From Mycobacterium szulgai (GTDB taxonomy: Bacteria; Actinomycetota; Actinomycetes; Mycobacteriales; Mycobacteriaceae): DNA of 64,000 nt. The translations under genes and the position numbers were made by a program. Positions 9,563 to 18,753 of this stretch are shown here, piece after piece. The notes below the pieces were generated by a model. It saw only the letters and a list, made by a program, of their open reading frames with translations. It ran no database searches and was not told the DNA's origin. The DNA lies in NCBI RefSeq assembly GCF_002116635.1, contig NZ_LQPW01000019.1:1-64000 (forward strand), in the 5' to 3' direction. Positions within the stretch are counted from its first letter, which is position 1; every line of letters begins with the position of its first letter.

Positions 9563-12500
9563 TTATTGCTCCTCGTTCGCGATCGCGAAATCTTCTTCGT
9601 CGTTGTCGTATTCTCTGCCGCCGAGAAATTCAAAACGCCGTCGCGCCGGATATCCAGCAGCGCCGAAGTCGGCGCTCGCGTCGACATCCCGCAGACTTGT
9701 TGGAGGCCGTGGCCTGAGCGATCTACTTAGTAGCGTCTCATGAGCGGCTTCGATGCTCGCTACCAAGCCAGCGATCTGTTGGTCCACTGTCTCCGCGAAG
9801 CGCACCGACATGTTTCGGTCCAGCACGCTTGCGTCCACCCCGTAGGAGCTTCGAGCCTGCGCCCGCAGCAGGGTGACCGGGTCCGCGGTCGGATCCGTTC
9901 CTGCAACAGCCCTCAGCCTCTCGATGAGCCGCCGAACAGTATTGGCGCGTGTCAGATCAGAAGGAGCAGTCATATTTCCCAGTGATAAGACGGTGGCGTC
10001 GCGGCCCCACTGCTGCGTGAGTAGTGCCGCGACCACCCCACTCGCCGTCTTCCGTGGACCATGGTTGCTGAAGCGATTGAGCGCCACCGGTTCGACGAGA
10101 ACATTGACATACCGATGCTGGGTGTCAAAGAAGTGAAATACGCTGCGATCACGAACGAAATGCCTTGCGAGGCCCGTAAAGACGATGCCGACATCGCTGC
10201 GCCCTGCGCGGCTCGTTGCTTGCACGTAGTACGCGATGGTGCTCGGCATACCAAGAATGAACAAGAGGTTGAGTCGGGCGAGGTCCACGCCGTGGCTGAT
10301 GAGACTGGTGCCGGCGATGACGGCGAGTCTCTCCTCTGCAGGTATCTCGAGCGTTTCCCGCTCGACTCGGCGGATCACTTCGCTGATCTCAGCTAGCGGA
10401 GTTTGTCCATTGAGCCTCACGGAACGAAACCCCGGATCCGAGCGTGTGCCTGCCGTCTCGGCGTGTGCGTTTACCCGGTCGGCGTGAGTCTTTCGGTTGC
10501 AGTAGTAGCCTTGAAGCTCATATCGAAATAACAACTCTGGCAACTCATTTGGCGTCGTAACCGTCAAACCGAGCATGCGACAAACGTCAGCAGGCTCATG
10601 TCTGGATAGGCTGGCCAGCTCTTCGCGGACTGCGTCGCCGGCGGTAAGACTGAAATCGACAACGTCCATTTGTGTCGGCAACGCCCCGACGAAGATTCGC
10701 CGCACCAGATGGTCGTGCCTGCCAGCATAGAAGCTGTCGCCGTCTCGCCATCCGTCGGTTGGAAATCGACGCGGCTGCAGCGCATACAGTTGTATGACTT
10801 GGTTTTCGTAATCACTGATCGTGGCGGTTGCTGCGAGTACCTTGCTTGGTAGGCCGCTGCCAGCAACACAGAGGTGCTGCCAAAGAGTCTCATAATGAGC
10901 GGCAAATGTGCCAAGCTCCTCACCCAGGAGGTGCAGCTCGTCTTGAATGACCAGGGCTGGCGCAGGATCTTGGATAAATACCGGTTCCCACGAGTCCGAT
11001 GGAAGCCCACAATGATCGCGTGCTAGACACCTTCCGCTGGCGCCCTGCGGATACGTGACATACCCATGATCCGGGCAGCGGAACGCGGGACCATGCGTGA
11101 GATGGCTCGCGTGCGCAGTGAAGCTCAGCGAAGCGATCTTGTCTACCGTTGCGACGACCACTGCAGGCAGCCGGCGGTAGATCTCATCGTCGCTGACGTC
11201 GACTGGCAGCACCCGATGGCAATTTCCGCACCGGTGCGCGAGTACCACTCGATCGGGGTCGGGATCCAAGACAACCTGTGACTCACCGCAGAACGGACAT
11301 GCGGGTATGACCACTTTGGTCCGTCTCCACTGCTCGCCTTGCTCGGCCATCCACTGGATGTCATGCCAGCGTTCATCGTTAGGGTCGGTCAGCTTGTTTG
11401 GCGTGTTTCCGCGGCCAACCCAGTAGCCCAATCGGAATTCGCTGCCTGGGTCACCGTGGTTCGTGCGGACCTGCTCGCATGCCGCCACTAGTCGCAACAC
11501 TCTTTCTAGCTGCTGCACTGAAAGCATCCGAAGAGGGAACCGGATCATCGCCGTAACGCCCGAGTGTTTGCCACGCAGTCGATCGAAAAACATTCCGACG
11601 GCGACGATTCCATACAAGGCGGCACTCTTTCCGCCGCCGGTCGGAAACCACAGGACGTCGGCAATTGCGAGCTCGTCCATGTCATCGTATGTGGCCCGAT
11701 TATCGTCCGCGTGACGGGACTCTGCCCACGCTAGCTGTTGTTCTGCTGGTGCCTCGCGTGCTGCCAGGGCCGCGAGATTCGCAACCACGTATACGATTTG
11801 GAAGAGACGCCATGATGACGCAGTGGGATGCCCAGGCGAATCCAGGCCCCCTTCGGTGTTCATTAACGCAAAGGCTTCATTCGCGCGCATGAACGCAACT
11901 CCGAGTCCGAGCCGAGGGCCTTCGAGGTCCCGTCGCAGTAAGTCAATACCGCGGCTGAATCGCCGAAGCTCATCTGCGAAGGCGGCGCGATCAGCCTCGC
12001 ATGCGGCTTGTGATAGTTCGTCCAGGGCGGCATCTGCCAGGTACTCATTCCATGCGCGCAGGTATTCGCGCATACGTCGCTGGATGCGCTCTAAAACCGG
12101 CAGGGGATCATCGGCAAGGTCGCGAAACGCGGGTTCCAGCTCTGGTTTGGACTCGTAGACAAGCTGGCGAAAAACCGGCATGGTTGTCGTTGCTAAGGCG
12201 CCGTTGCGGGCAAACGTCTCCTCGTCGAGGCAGCAGAACCTGCCGTGTGCGTAGACTCTCGGATCAGTTTTGTAATCCCTTTCGACCAAACGGTATTCAG
12301 TCGGTACGACCATTCCGCCACTCACATCAGCACTAAAAGATGCGTCATAAACCGACATTTCGGGAAGATAGCCGCGGTCGCGCACCGGTGTTGGAGAGCA
12401 GTTGACGAGTGTCAGGGCCAGCCGAACTGGACCGTCAGGTACTCGTTGAACTGTTGCACGGAACGCAACTATTGGTACGGGCGCGGTCCAATCATGCTGC

Positions 12501-13369
12501 GCATGCTCACGCAGGAAAGTTTCATAGACCTGTTCGCCATCTTCGACAACTGTGCGGGGCACGCGAACCGCCGAGCTCCCTCTGAGAGGTATCAGGAGGC
12601 TTCCGGAATACTCGCCCGTGCTCGACGGATGCTGAGTTTGAACAGCCAAGGAAATTGCGCTCGCGTAGGCAGCCTGTTCTCCTCTCGTGAGCGGCCTCGG
12701 ATCATCGGGAATCGGAATGATCAGATCGTGGCTAACTTCCACGTCGTACCGCTGGTAGACCGGCCGCAAATAATCGCTAGGCGCGCCTCTTTGCCGTCCG
12801 CGCATGTCGTCATGGGCCCCTTGGACGGCGGCCTGCACGGCTGCCGCGGCTTCCGGCGGCAAGTTGGCCAATTCTTCGTCACCGGGCGGAGCCGGAAGTT
12901 GGGCGGCGGCCGGGAGGCCATCGCCCGCGTCGTCAACATCTGCGACGTCATCGCCGTCGGCGCGCTCGTCGACCGGAGGGAGCGGATCAACGTCCTCAAG
13001 TCCGGAATGTCTGGCCTGCTCAGAATGCGTTGGCGCGTGCTGCAAGTAGAGGGCGAATCGTGTTCGCACCTGCAGAGTGAGGCTCCTGTCGGTTGGAGCG
13101 ACGAGTGCCGTAAGACCAATCTCACTCGCCGGGAGATGGTCAATTGGTACTCCAGGTTCACTAGGAACATCTGACGCAGAGGGCGCCGGCGGCGCGGCAG
13201 GAGGCAGTTGAGGGGACAACACACCGAGCACTACTCGTTCACGAGGCCGAACGTCGACAAGTCTGCGCCCCTGCCGGTCTCGGCCAGCGAGCCGATTTCG
13301 GGTTGTGTCAATCAAGTGTTCGGAAAGTCGTACTTGGTCTGCGTTGCGGTCGACTCGCAAGTTCCGCAT
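9563..13369 (-). CDS. DrmA-like SF2 helicase
   Basis: A 1268-residue helicase. The first 550 residues lack recognisable motifs and contain a low-complexity acidic/proline stretch around 120-190. The motor follows with Walker A WFPTGGGKSAALYG (about 575-585), a zinc cluster CPFCGE...CGNCH, Walker B QDELHLLGEELG, motif III AATATI and motif VI QATSRAGRSDVG. Size and motif set fit DISARM DrmA. An in-frame GTG lies 24 bases upstream, but GGAGGTGAG lies just before the ATG at 13369, so I take that start. The gene is followed at once by the DUF1998 gene. ATP-driven translocation on incoming unmethylated DNA is the expected role, from the family. Confidence 0.87.
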   Translation of the reverse strand: MRNLRVDRNADQVRLSEHLIDTTRNRLAGRDRQGRRLVDVRPRERVVLGVLSPQLPPAAPPAPSASDVPSEPGVPIDHLPASEIGLTALVAPTDRSLTLQVRTRFALYLQHAPTHSEQARHSGLEDVDPLPPVDERADGDDVADVDDAGDGLPAAAQLPAPPGDEELANLPPEAAAAVQAAVQGAHDDMRGRQRGAPSDYLRPVYQRYDVEVSHDLIIPIPDDPRPLTRGEQAAYASAISLAVQTQHPSSTGEYSGSLLIPLRGSSAVRVPRTVVEDGEQVYETFLREHAQHDWTAPVPIVAFRATVQRVPDGPVRLALTLVNCSPTPVRDRGYLPEMSVYDASFSADVSGGMVVPTEYRLVERDYKTDPRVYAHGRFCCLDEETFARNGALATTTMPVFRQLVYESKPELEPAFRDLADDPLPVLERIQRRMREYLRAWNEYLADAALDELSQAACEADRAAFADELRRFSRGIDLLRRDLEGPRLGLGVAFMRANEAFALMNTEGGLDSPGHPTASSWRLFQIVYVVANLAALAAREAPAEQQLAWAESRHADDNRATYDDMDELAIADVLWFPTGGGKSAALYGIVAVGMFFDRLRGKHSGVTAMIRFPLRMLSVQQLERVLRLVAACEQVRTNHGDPGSEFRLGYWVGRGNTPNKLTDPNDERWHDIQWMAEQGEQWRRTKVVIPACPFCGESQVVLDPDPDRVVLAHRCGNCHRVLPVDVSDDEIYRRLPAVVVATVDKIASLSFTAHASHLTHGPAFRCPDHGYVTYPQGASGRCLARDHCGLPSDSWEPVFIQDPAPALVIQDELHLLGEELGTFAAHYETLWQHLCVAGSGLPSKVLAATATISDYENQVIQLYALQPRRFPTDGWRDGDSFYAGRHDHLVRRIFVGALPTQMDVVDFSLTAGDAVREELASLSRHEPADVCRMLGLTVTTPNELPELLFRYELQGYYCNRKTHADRVNAHAETAGTRSDPGFRSVRLNGQTPLAEISEVIRRVERETLEIPAEERLAVIAGTSLISHGVDLARLNLLFILGMPSTIAYYVQATSRAGRSDVGIVFTGLARHFVRDRSVFHFFDTQHRYVNVLVEPVALNRFSNHGPRKTASGVVAALLTQQWGRDATVLSLGNMTAPSDLTRANTVRRLIERLRAVAGTDPTADPVTLLRAQARSSYGVDASVLDRNMSVRFAETVDQQIAGLVASIEAAHETLLSRSLRPRPPTSLRDVDASADFGAAGYPARRRFEFLGGREYDNDEEDFAIANEEQ

Positions 13370-13423
13370 AGGCTCACCTCCAGGTTCGCTCACGTCGAGG
13401 ATCCGTTCGAACTTCTGGGGTTG

Positions 13424-15694
13424 CTACGAAACATCCCGACCAACTATCTTGCCGACGCCAGCGACTCGGTAGACGACCGTTTCATTGACAATCGCTACAG
13501 CGTCCGGCCCGAGCAGAGATTCAATGTCGTCCAGATCTTCTTCGTCGCCACCGATTGACGCGATAACTGTGCGGCCGACCCGCTGGTGCAGTAGTCGCAA
13601 CTGGTGCATAGTTTCGGCAATTGCGGCCGCGTTTTGATCAACAATGGGGTGCCCAGCAATTCGACCGACTCGGCCAACATCAGCCGAGTCCTGCGGTCCG
13701 ATGCGATCTACGTCAGTCCACTCTCCGACCGCTGCTCGGCCGATTGTTGATCCTTGCCTCGAGAGCTCCTCTGCAAGTGCGTTGCTGGATCCGCAACGGT
13801 CTAATGCGTTCGTAAGGGCCTGCTCCCAAGCCGCCAGAAACATCCTGGGAACAGCCCCACGTGACTCCATCAGCAAGGTACGCAAACGGTCGAACGTTGT
13901 GGGCTCTACCAGATCTGCGACGAGCATGCCCGGTTGGACATCGAGCACGGATATTCGTGACGCGCTGCCGGCCGCGATGCGCAGAATACGATGGTGGACA
14001 GGCACATTGAACACTCGCGCCTCACCGTCTCGATCGGAGACGACCTCAAGCGGCACGAACGCCGTTAACCTATCGCGGAACGCGGTACCCGGCTGCTCGA
14101 CAGACCCATCATCATCCGGAAGATCGGGCAATTCTTGCGAAATTTGGAGCGCATCGATAATTTTCGCGTCCGCCGACGAAGCGAAATCGAGAAGGAGTCG
14201 CCGTGAACCCTTAGGGTTGTTGCGTATTGGCACCGATTCAAGCACGATCTGGGGCACCGAATCAGGCCGATCAATCTCCAATGATAAGCCTTTGGGTGCA
14301 AGGTCTTCGATTGCGCCGTACGGTCGAAGAAGCTCGTCAAGGTTCCGGTCGAGGGCCCGACGGAGCGCATGGATCTCGTGTTTGTAGCACAGGACGTTGA
14401 TAGGACCGATGTCGCATCCGGTCAGCCGGTGCCGCAAGGCATAGCCCGGGGGAGAGGCCAACAGCGTGGGCGTGCTCCGCCAACACGCATCCGAGTCAAC
14501 GAGGCGCCGAATCTCAAGGGAGCCATCGACGGGGATCAGTACTCCGACCTTCGCGAGGTACCTGAGAGTTGCATCTCGAGCTGTTCGACTGGGAAGAGCT
14601 ATATCAATCTTGCGTCCCGCCGAGAGCTCAGTATGTACAAGCTCTGCGAGGAGAGATGCCTTCGGGCTTGAGTCCGAGAAGTTCTCGCACGTGCCGACTA
14701 TCCCTTCTTTGATTCCCGCCCAACATGTCTCAGCCCATGACCGCCATCCGGGTGGGAAGTCGGACGCGCGGCGCTGCATCAGATCTTCGATGCGCTCACT
14801 TAGCGTCGGAGTACGCCACCGCGGGCACGCGGCATCGTAATCGCGGAGCGGTGTCACAAGCTCATCTAGGCGTCTCCAGATCGTCGCGGCTTCGATAAGT
14901 ACTGGCGGCAGCGAACGTCCGCGCCCGCGTGCATCCGCAAGCAATAACGCAGATTTCGCGAGACCTGGTTGGTCTCCGACATCTAGTACAGCCGCGTGTC
15001 CGCGACGTGTAGCAATCCGATAGAGGTCGGACTCGGCTTCGGCATGGCGAGCGAATTCCGCCCACCCGCACGAGTATGTCATCGTCCGCGCGGGCCAGCG
15101 TCGACGCGCCGAGTCTTCAAATAAAATTACCGGCGCGCCCGAATCCTTGCCCCATGCCACCGCGTTCTCGACAAAGGCATCGTCCTCGTCAGCACCGTCG
15201 ATGATCACAGCGGCCAGCGACATACCAGCCGCAGCCGGCAACTCCTTCGAAATGACAAGCTTGTTTCGAAGCTCGAACGCCCGCGCACGGCCGCCCGACA
15301 TGGGCACCACTAAACCGTCTGCGCGCAAACGAACTGCCTTGAGTGCAGGGCTAACTGGCGCCTCTGCGGCATCAAGATTAACTATCTGCTTCAGCCGAAT
15401 CGCTTGTCGTGTTAGGTACACGACCGGACCATTTCGCACGGGCTGGAAAGGCGAAGGGTATCCATCAAGTTGCAGCGCCGCTGCATGGACTGCTGTCAGA
15501 AGCGGAAGGGTTGCAGATCCGCCGGGATGTCCGAGTGTAATGTTCTTTTGCTGTTTGCTTGCAAGTGCAACCAATGCAAGGGCCTCGGTTTCGCACAGCG
15601 AAGTTCTCGGTGGCGAACCCGAAATCCAAGACCGCAGGAGCGCATCTCGCCGGGAAAGCGCCCGCAACCACTGGGTGAGACTCGTCGACGCCAT
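13424..15694 (-). CDS. Large protein of unknown fold in the DrmE position
   Basis: A 756-residue protein with no motif I can assign firmly. Residues 52-62 (TLGHPGGSATL) sit where a Walker A would be but lack the GKS/T. Residues 162-172 (AVIIDGADEDD) look like a Walker B. The N-terminal third may therefore be a degenerate P-loop fold. The C-terminus ends in VVYRVAGVGKIVG. Its ATG overlaps the stop of the nuclease gene by 1 base (TAATG), and 54 bases separate it from the helicase. DISARM class 2 loci carry DrmE, a similarly large poorly characterised protein. Homology to it is suggested by context and size, not shown by sequence here. Confidence 0.7.
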   Translation of the reverse strand: MASTSLTQWLRALSRRDALLRSWISGSPPRTSLCETEALALVALASKQQKNITLGHPGGSATLPLLTAVHAAALQLDGYPSPFQPVRNGPVVYLTRQAIRLKQIVNLDAAEAPVSPALKAVRLRADGLVVPMSGGRARAFELRNKLVISKELPAAAGMSLAAVIIDGADEDDAFVENAVAWGKDSGAPVILFEDSARRRWPARTMTYSCGWAEFARHAEAESDLYRIATRRGHAAVLDVGDQPGLAKSALLLADARGRGRSLPPVLIEAATIWRRLDELVTPLRDYDAACPRWRTPTLSERIEDLMQRRASDFPPGWRSWAETCWAGIKEGIVGTCENFSDSSPKASLLAELVHTELSAGRKIDIALPSRTARDATLRYLAKVGVLIPVDGSLEIRRLVDSDACWRSTPTLLASPPGYALRHRLTGCDIGPINVLCYKHEIHALRRALDRNLDELLRPYGAIEDLAPKGLSLEIDRPDSVPQIVLESVPIRNNPKGSRRLLLDFASSADAKIIDALQISQELPDLPDDDGSVEQPGTAFRDRLTAFVPLEVVSDRDGEARVFNVPVHHRILRIAAGSASRISVLDVQPGMLVADLVEPTTFDRLRTLLMESRGAVPRMFLAAWEQALTNALDRCGSSNALAEELSRQGSTIGRAAVGEWTDVDRIGPQDSADVGRVGRIAGHPIVDQNAAAIAETMHQLRLLHQRVGRTVIASIGGDEEDLDDIESLLGPDAVAIVNETVVYRVAGVGKIVGRDVS

Positions 15695-18219
15695 TAGCGT
15701 AAGCCCGCTCGACCGCTGTAACGCGAAGGATGTCGCCACCGAGCGCTACGGGTGTCAGTTGTAGGACTTTCGCTGTCCCAAGTCTCACGGTTGTCGACAA
15801 CAACCCTCTTCGCCGCCTCTAGCTGAGCGCGAAAGCGCCGTTGAGGGCGGGGCTCGCCGTGTACCAACATGATCGCCTTCGGATTCGCCTCGTCAATTAT
15901 TTTGAGGAGGCCGTCGAGGTCGGCATGTGCACTTAGGTTGTACCGATCTACCTTTGCCTGAACCGGGATCGTCAGGAGCTGCTGGGTATTCGGGTCGCGA
16001 AGGTGGATCTCGCGTGGTGAATCGGGGTCCGCATCGAGAAGAAGCTCCAGTTGCCTACCCGGCGCTTCTTCATCCTGATGTCCGCATAGGAATAGCCCAC
16101 TCTCAGGCTCTTGAAGGATTGCTCTAGCCCAGGGAACTGCGGCTCCGCCGGTAAGCATGCCGCTCGTCGTAATGACGATGCCATTATGAAAACCCAGTAT
16201 CTCCCGGAGGCGGTTTTCTACCCTGGCTACATGGCCGGTGAAGATCTCGGGCGCGCCATTGCGCTCGTATATCTCCGAGATATTGCGCGCAAGTCCGTCT
16301 ATGCGGACGGGGACATCCGGCAACCCCTTACCGAGCAGCAGGGCGATTTCCTGAGCTCGTCCCAGCCCAAAGGCGGGAATCAACACCCTGCCTCCGGCCG
16401 CTACGATGTCTTGAGCTGCAATCACTAGGTGGGATGATTCGCTGGACCTGTCTTTATGACGGCTATCGCAGTAAGTCGTCTCAACCACAAGCAAGTCAGC
16501 ATCTTTCGCCAGCTTGGGTGGAATTTTGGCTGGGCCAACGGATTCCTGCGCACGGTCGTCGATGTCACCAGTGACTACGACACACCTTCCGCCAGAACGG
16601 ATTACAACTCCCGCGGCGCCGAGCACGTGGCCGGCGGGGAACAGTGTGATTTCGACATCGCGGATCTTGAGTGTCCGACCGTAGGCGAGTTTCTCAAGTC
16701 GCTCCTCAGCCTGCATCACTTCTGCGTCGCCATATGGCGGCTCCGCATGGTCGTCGCCGGGTACACGCATCGCATCGGCTTCCGCGCGCATCACCTGAAC
16801 GGAATCCGCCCATACTGTCGGAAGTAGTGCCGCAGTTTCGGGGGTGCAGATCACCTTCGCTCGTCGTTGTCGTTCAACGACCCACGGCACAAACCCAGCG
16901 TGATCTGCGTGGGCGTGCGTGACGATAACTGCATCGAGCTCGCCGCTTGTCACTGCGTCAATTCCCTTTGGGCCAGGGCGGCTCAGGTGAGCGTTCGGAC
17001 GCAGCCCCGCGTCAACAAGTAGGCGCATGCTGCCCGCTTCAATCAGTACAGCGCTGCCTCCAATGTGGTCGTTGCCGCCAAGCGGAGTCACCCGAATCCC
17101 CCGGCGCTCGGCTAGCACGTCGACATCAGCCCGTGCCGGCTCTGCTGTCGTTGTGGAGGTGATACTCCGCACCTCCGCGGTCTCGTCGAGGCCGTAGATT
17201 TCTCGAAGCAGGTCAGCAAGGCGGCGTTGGTTATCCAACGCTTTTTTAAGTCGAGTGCGCCCCGGTCCCATTCGCTCAGCATCGCAGCGCTTTTCAAGAC
17301 CGACGATTTCCCGCTTAACCAGCTGCAGGAGTCGGCGAGCGCGTTCTGTTGAGTCGACCTGTTCGTCTGTCAGCCTCCGTCGGCCGCGCTGCTCAGCTTC
17401 CAATTCAGCACTGGTACGGGATAGCTCGGCGCGCAACTGAGCCAGTTCCCCTCGGAGGCTGTGGAATTCCGTATCACGATCATTGGTCGCCCGCTTCAAT
17501 GCCCGCTTCGTCCGCTCGAGTTCGGCTTGTAGCTGTGATGCGTTCGCGAGGGCACGCCGTTCTTTCCGAGACGGCAATTCGCCACGGACCCTGGCGATCT
17601 CGTTCTGAGCCTCACTCAATTCTTTGTGGGCCTGGGCGAGCTGAACCCGCAGTCTCTTTGCGTCCTCCTCTGCAGTGCGGGCAGCCTTCTCAAGACTGCG
17701 CCGTATTTTCCTCAAATTTTCTAACTCTTCTGGCGAGGCGGCTGAGCTAGATGTTCGAGTTGATTTATCCTTCTTCGGCAAGCTCGGCTCCGGAGCCGAG
17801 CCGGATACATTACTGGCGCTACGCTCCGGAATCTCCCTCGCGCCAAGTAGGAATGGGACCGCAGAGCGAGCCACCACAGCGTCGTTATGTGTAGCCACGG
17901 CCTCGAAAAAGCCTTGGGGATCCGGGGTGCGACGCAGCGCTTGTTCAAGCTCGTCCGGAGAGGAACAGTCAAGAACCTCGTCGTCGACGGATGAAGATAG
18001 CTTCGCCCTGACAGCCGTTCGAATTTCTGCGTCTCCTACGAGCAACTCCACTAGACGTTCGCGATGAGTATCGATGACGAATGCGACTGGCCAGGCGGGC
18101 TGCAGCCACGTGGCGCGGTTACCCGGCTGGTCTGCCCGCGAACGTTTGAGGTCTCTCAGCGCGGCCACCGTTGCTTGCAGCACCCGTCGTTCTGCTAGCT
18201 GGCGCCGCGCTCTCGGCAT
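15694..18219 (-). CDS. Coiled-coil/beta-CASP metallo-beta-lactamase nuclease
   Basis: An 841-residue protein. Residues 1-130 are an unassigned globular part, and 165-345 are a long Glu/Arg/Leu-rich coiled coil. From about 375 there is a metallo-beta-lactamase domain with HAHADHAG (435-442), FPAGHVLGAAG, a metal-binding Asp in VVTGDID and the beta-CASP and C-terminal motifs (IPAFGLGRAQE, SAHADLDGL, MLVHGE). This is the architecture of CPSF73/RNase J-like nucleases, so it should cut RNA or single-stranded DNA. The start is set by AGGAGG about 9 bases upstream of the ATG at 18219. It is the first gene of the leftward defence operon. A beta-CASP enzyme is not a standard DISARM component and may replace the phospholipase-D protein DrmC. 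Confidence 0.85.
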   Translation of the reverse strand: MPRARRQLAERRVLQATVAALRDLKRSRADQPGNRATWLQPAWPVAFVIDTHRERLVELLVGDAEIRTAVRAKLSSSVDDEVLDCSSPDELEQALRRTPDPQGFFEAVATHNDAVVARSAVPFLLGAREIPERSASNVSGSAPEPSLPKKDKSTRTSSSAASPEELENLRKIRRSLEKAARTAEEDAKRLRVQLAQAHKELSEAQNEIARVRGELPSRKERRALANASQLQAELERTKRALKRATNDRDTEFHSLRGELAQLRAELSRTSAELEAEQRGRRRLTDEQVDSTERARRLLQLVKREIVGLEKRCDAERMGPGRTRLKKALDNQRRLADLLREIYGLDETAEVRSITSTTTAEPARADVDVLAERRGIRVTPLGGNDHIGGSAVLIEAGSMRLLVDAGLRPNAHLSRPGPKGIDAVTSGELDAVIVTHAHADHAGFVPWVVERQRRAKVICTPETAALLPTVWADSVQVMRAEADAMRVPGDDHAEPPYGDAEVMQAEERLEKLAYGRTLKIRDVEITLFPAGHVLGAAGVVIRSGGRCVVVTGDIDDRAQESVGPAKIPPKLAKDADLLVVETTYCDSRHKDRSSESSHLVIAAQDIVAAGGRVLIPAFGLGRAQEIALLLGKGLPDVPVRIDGLARNISEIYERNGAPEIFTGHVARVENRLREILGFHNGIVITTSGMLTGGAAVPWARAILQEPESGLFLCGHQDEEAPGRQLELLLDADPDSPREIHLRDPNTQQLLTIPVQAKVDRYNLSAHADLDGLLKIIDEANPKAIMLVHGEPRPQRRFRAQLEAAKRVVVDNRETWDSESPTTDTRSARWRHPSRYSGRAGLR

Positions 18220-18249
18220 GGACGATTGCCTCCTAAGCGACTGAAGCCG

Positions 18250-18269
18250 GCTGTGTCCTATAACACAGC
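18250..18269. promoter_or_regulatory. Inverted repeat over the predicted promoter of the defence operon
   Basis: Perfect 7-base arms GCTGTGT and ACACAGC are separated by CCTATA. On the minus strand the centre reads TATAGG, a plausible -10 element, 31 bases before the start codon of the nuclease gene. A repressor bound here would block the leftward operon. The arms differ from those of the site at 18345-18365, so a second regulator may be involved. Confidence 0.5.
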
Positions 18270-18344
18270 GAATGTCAGCCACGGTAACCACGCGTGCAGC
18301 GCGGTGTCAATAGTGGTGACGTAATAGACCAAGTTACCAAGCCA

Positions 18345-18365
18345 GATGTCAGTGTCATTGACATC
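18345..18365. promoter_or_regulatory. Palindromic operator and -35 region of the xre gene
   Basis: Arms GATGTCA and TGACATC flank a 7-base centre with only one further mismatched pair. The right arm overlaps TTGACA at 18358-18363. CACTAT follows 17 bases downstream at 18381-18386, giving a well-spaced promoter whose start point falls on or beside the GTG at 18394. This fits a leaderless, self-repressed xre transcript. Confidence 0.6.
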
Positions 18366-18393
18366 CCGTCTTCTGTCCGCCACTATTAGAGTT

Positions 18394-18753
18394 GTGACTG
18401 ACGACTTCCTAGTCGACTTCGGCGCTATTGTGCGACGCCTTCGCGAGAGAAGAGGAATGACTCAGGCGGAACTTGCTGAGCGGGTGAATCTCGGTCGCAC
18501 GAGCATGACGAACCTCGAACGTGGTAACCAGAACCCGCCGTTGTCCATATTGCCGCTGCTTGCCCAAGCGCTTGGCGTGTCGATTAGCGGAATGTTCGGA
18601 GAAATCGATTTCAGTCGCGGGGATGCTGGCCAAGCAGTCTTAGATCGGCACGTCCGTGATGACGCTCTGCGGTCTTGGGCTAGCAGAGTGATATACCAGG
18701 AGCCTGACTCCAGCGAAAGTCCCGAACTCTCGGTGGATCGCGCGATCCAGTGA
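18394..18753 (+). CDS. Xre-family transcriptional regulator
   Basis: A 119-residue protein with a lambda-repressor-type HTH: IVRRLRERRGMTQAELAERV and GRTSMTNLERGNQNPP, then ILPLLAQALGVSISGMFG. The tail of about 45 residues could mediate dimerisation or ImmA recognition. An ATG 48 bases upstream lies inside the palindromic operator, so I choose the GTG, which sits at the predicted transcription start (leaderless). It overlaps immA by 4 bases (GTGA). It is divergent from the defence operon across about 170 bases, so it probably represses both transcripts, with cleavage or inhibition by ImmA relieving repression as in ICEBs1-type ImmR/ImmA switches. Confidence 0.85.
   Translation: MTDDFLVDFGAIVRRLRERRGMTQAELAERVNLGRTSMTNLERGNQNPPLSILPLLAQALGVSISGMFGEIDFSRGDAGQAVLDRHVRDDALRSWASRVIYQEPDSSESPELSVDRAIQ

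Noticed and set aside
7714..13369. A Druantia system
   Set aside because: In Druantia the DUF1998 region belongs to one very large DruE protein. Here helicase and DUF1998 are separate genes, as in DISARM.
18346..18393. N-terminal extension of the Xre protein from the ATG at 18346
   Set aside because: The codon lies inside the palindromic operator and upstream of the predicted -10. The GTG at 18394 suits both the promoter and the family length.
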